This document shows positions 62,445 through 64,000 of a DNA stretch of 64,000 nt, piece by piece; the first letter of the stretch is position 1, and the number at the start of each line of letters is the position of its first letter. The notes beneath the pieces were generated by a model. It saw only the letters and a program-made list of their open reading frames with translations. It was not told the origin of the DNA and ran no database searches. The DNA lies in the NCBI GenBank assembly GCA_036557785.1, contig DATBGZ010000082.1:154466-218465 (forward strand). Reading direction: 5' to 3'. Position numbers and translations under genes: made by a program. This stretch comes from DATBGZ01 sp036557785. GTDB taxonomy: Bacteria; Actinomycetota; Actinomycetes; Mycobacteriales; Micromonosporaceae.

Positions 62445-63563
62445 CTAAGCTAACTCGGCAACAGTGTCGATTTCATCGATGGCGGAACCAGCCTTGCCGA
62501 ACTGCTCTGCCTGCCGGGCCCTCTTGGAGGAAATGCCAGCAGGCTGAATCTCCTTGACTTTCCATCCGGCATTAGCTTGTCGAATGGAGGCCATGATCAT
62601 CTGCCCTGGGTTCGTTCGCGCCGAGGGAATAGCGCCGAAGCGAATCGCCAGGCGGGCACCGTGATGACAGCGGCGCGCTGCTGCAGCCCAAACATCAGCT
62701 AGGGCTCCGATAAATGCGTCTTGGTTCGGCTGACGGGCGATCTGTCCAGACGTGTTATAGGGGACCTCTGGAGCGCCGCCAAGAAACCATGAACGAAGCC
62801 ACTGATCAGGTACATAGGTGCGCATCCCGTAATAGGGGGGAGACGTCACGACGAGGTCGAACCTCTGTCGCAACCCCTGCAGAACCCCAACGGAGTCGCC
62901 GAGGTGTACATGGCTGCCCTGAGCGGGCGGGGTTGACTTCAATAGCCGTTCGACTCGGCGCGCGATGACGTCCGCCGTCGAGACATAAACCGGTTCCATT
63001 CCGCGTGCTTTCCAGAACCTCACCGCATATCCAGGCTTGGAGGCGTACGTTCGCGGCATCTGGTTTGACAAGTAGGACGGAGTGTTCTTATTGCGGGGGC
63101 CATGCAGAATTCCGAGCATTACGGCGCGTAGCATTGCTGCCGTCGGCGACGTTAGGCCCGTTAGGCCGGTGCGAAGCGTGACGATCTCGCGCAACGTTTT
63201 GGATTCGTAACACCATTGCCAAAACTCGCCGTCTGGCACGTCTCCATGCGGGCCACTGTCCAGAATGCTTTGAGCCAACCGGATTACGGCACGAGAGCCG
63301 ACCTGGACTGTCTTTGCTTGGGTGATGGCGACGGCAACGGGGTTGATGTCGATGCCGACCGACGGCAGACCAACTAGGCGCGCGGCGTAGAGCGTTGTGC
63401 CTCTTCCGCAAAAGGGATCCAGGACTCGGCTGGCGTCCGGCTTCGCTGCGAGCTGCCGGAGCGGAAAGTCTAGTGGAAACATCGTGTAATAGGGACAAAC
63501 AGCATTGAGTCGGGCGGCATCTTCTGCCCAACCTTCGGCTGCGTTCGACACCGCCAGCGTCAC
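62445..63563 (-). CDS. DNA methyltransferase (N4/N6-type, TSPPY)
   Basis: 372 residues. Motif I is DPFCGRGTT (residues 49-57) and motif IV TSPPYYGMRTY (240-250), spaced by ~185 residues that would hold the recognition region. SPPY favours N4-cytosine methylation. GTG 63563 is leaderless: TACTAT lies six bases upstream. It heads the defence operon and probably marks self DNA. Confidence 0.85.
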   Translation of the reverse strand: MTLAVSNAAEGWAEDAARLNAVCPYYTMFPLDFPLRQLAAKPDASRVLDPFCGRGTTLYAARLVGLPSVGIDINPVAVAITQAKTVQVGSRAVIRLAQSILDSGPHGDVPDGEFWQWCYESKTLREIVTLRTGLTGLTSPTAAMLRAVMLGILHGPRNKNTPSYLSNQMPRTYASKPGYAVRFWKARGMEPVYVSTADVIARRVERLLKSTPPAQGSHVHLGDSVGVLQGLRQRFDLVVTSPPYYGMRTYVPDQWLRSWFLGGAPEVPYNTSGQIARQPNQDAFIGALADVWAAAARRCHHGARLAIRFGAIPSARTNPGQMIMASIRQANAGWKVKEIQPAGISSKRARQAEQFGKAGSAIDEIDTVAELA

Positions 63564-63575
63564 CCCGAGATAGTA
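63564..63575 (-). promoter_or_regulatory. -10 box of the leaderless defence operon
   Basis: TACTAT at 63570-63575 (minus strand), then six bases CTCGGG and the GTG start of the methyltransferase. No convincing -35. Confidence 0.5.
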
Positions 63576-63774
63576 CCGGCAACCACTCCTCTGTGAGGCG
63601 AGGCGCGCCCTGACGGGCCGCCCGCCTCGGACGCAACTGCGCCGACGCCAACGGCCAGATGGTTCCGACGACGGTGGGGAGAGGGCCTCAGGGCTGATCA
63701 CCGCGCTATCGGTACTGCGACGTCGCCGGGAGGGCGCCGCATACCGGCCGCGAGGGTTGAAGACTCGGTCGCCC

Positions 63775-63808
63775 TCAACTCGGCCGACACGCTTGCCGAG
63801 CGAGTTGA
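63775..63808. repeat. Inverted repeat upstream of the defence operon
   Basis: TCAACTCG and CGAGTTGA form an 8-bp perfect stem with an 18-base loop, about 210 bases upstream of the methyltransferase start. Could be an operator, a small RNA hairpin or an IS-adjacent feature. Confidence 0.4.
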
Positions 63809-63860
63809 AAGTACCATCACCGCGCCGGTGGCTGGGACACGAACGAGCGCGCGCGCCGGG

Positions 63861-64000
63861 GGACTGTAAGAATTTCTGTGTCTGAGGGTCTCTGGCGTGG
63901 TCATGGGTCTAGTTGTTCGTGACTCGGTCGCCGTAACTGAGCGCGAAGGCGTTGAGTGCCTGTCGCCAGCCGGGGACTCGGGCGATGATGTCGCCGCCGC
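63861..64000 (-). mobile_element. End of an IS256-like insertion sequence
   Basis: GGACTGTAAGAATTTCTGTG near 63861 resembles the terminal repeats of IS256-family elements, and a transposase C-terminus follows inwards. The element continues past the window. Confidence 0.6.
63909..64000 (-). CDS. IS256-family transposase, C-terminal fragment
   Basis: The last 29 codons read GWRQALNAFALSYGDRVT and end TNN-stop. The W-x-x-A-L-N-x-F-A pattern is the usual end of mutator-type (IS256) transposases. Partial because it meets the window edge; DDE residues lie outside. Confidence 0.6.
   Translation of the reverse strand, partial: GGDIIARVPGWRQALNAFALSYGDRVTNN

Overview
The window is very GC-rich, uses many GTG/TTG starts, contains several leaderless genes (a -10 box six bases ahead of the start codon) and carries families typical of actinomycetes: a large SARP regulator, DUF899, tandem VOC proteins, an FxLD-type methyltransferase, GTG-started lipoproteins and a PadR-ABC-2 exporter. 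I read it as chromosome of a filamentous or Micromonospora-like actinobacterium; the genus cannot be fixed from the sequence.

Layout. 0-2.5 kb: HTH/DUF3887 protein plus ABC-2 exporter. 2.6-4.7 kb: metalloprotease-like protein, RibD-C reductase, SRPBCC protein. 4.7-11.5 kb: two divergent acyl/secondary-metabolism units (aacS plus enoyl-CoA hydratase; aldo/keto reductase, flavin oxidoreductase, CocE hydrolase) around a palindromic operator. 11.5-15.7 kb: acyltransferase, a presenilin-like (GxGD) membrane protein, an ANL ligase, an unlisted 31-residue membrane peptide and a cupredoxin. 16-21 kb: M20 amidohydrolase, then a PadR-controlled ABC transporter. 21-25 kb: DUF899, AbiEii-type nucleotidyltransferase pair, NIPSNAP/Rrf2 unit. 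25-32 kb: lipoprotein metalloprotease, methyltransferases, MarR with divergent oxidoreductase, Ca2+/H+ antiporter.

31.9-63.6 kb is accessory in character. It holds a macro-like/TIR-like fusion, a single-gene fusion of an McrB-type DNA-sensing N-domain to a secreted GH25 muramidase, a TIR-WD40 protein, degraded genes (LysR tail, RibD tail, FitA antitoxin, a frameshifted gene), three truncated tRNA-like sequences between 45.8 and 54.2 kb, a PD-(D/E)XK-like protein, a RHH/MazF toxin-antitoxin pair with its own operator, and finally a less GC-rich three-gene operon (DNA methyltransferase, DUF262 protein, HEPN protein) bordered by the end of an IS256-like element at the window edge. This looks like a defence/integration hotspot.

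The strongest candidates for an undescribed system are: the methyltransferase-DUF262-HEPN operon (60.0-63.6 kb), the McrB-N/GH25 fusion (36.4-37.9 kb), and the small peptide/ANL ligase/GxGD membrane protein operon (12.3-15.2 kb).
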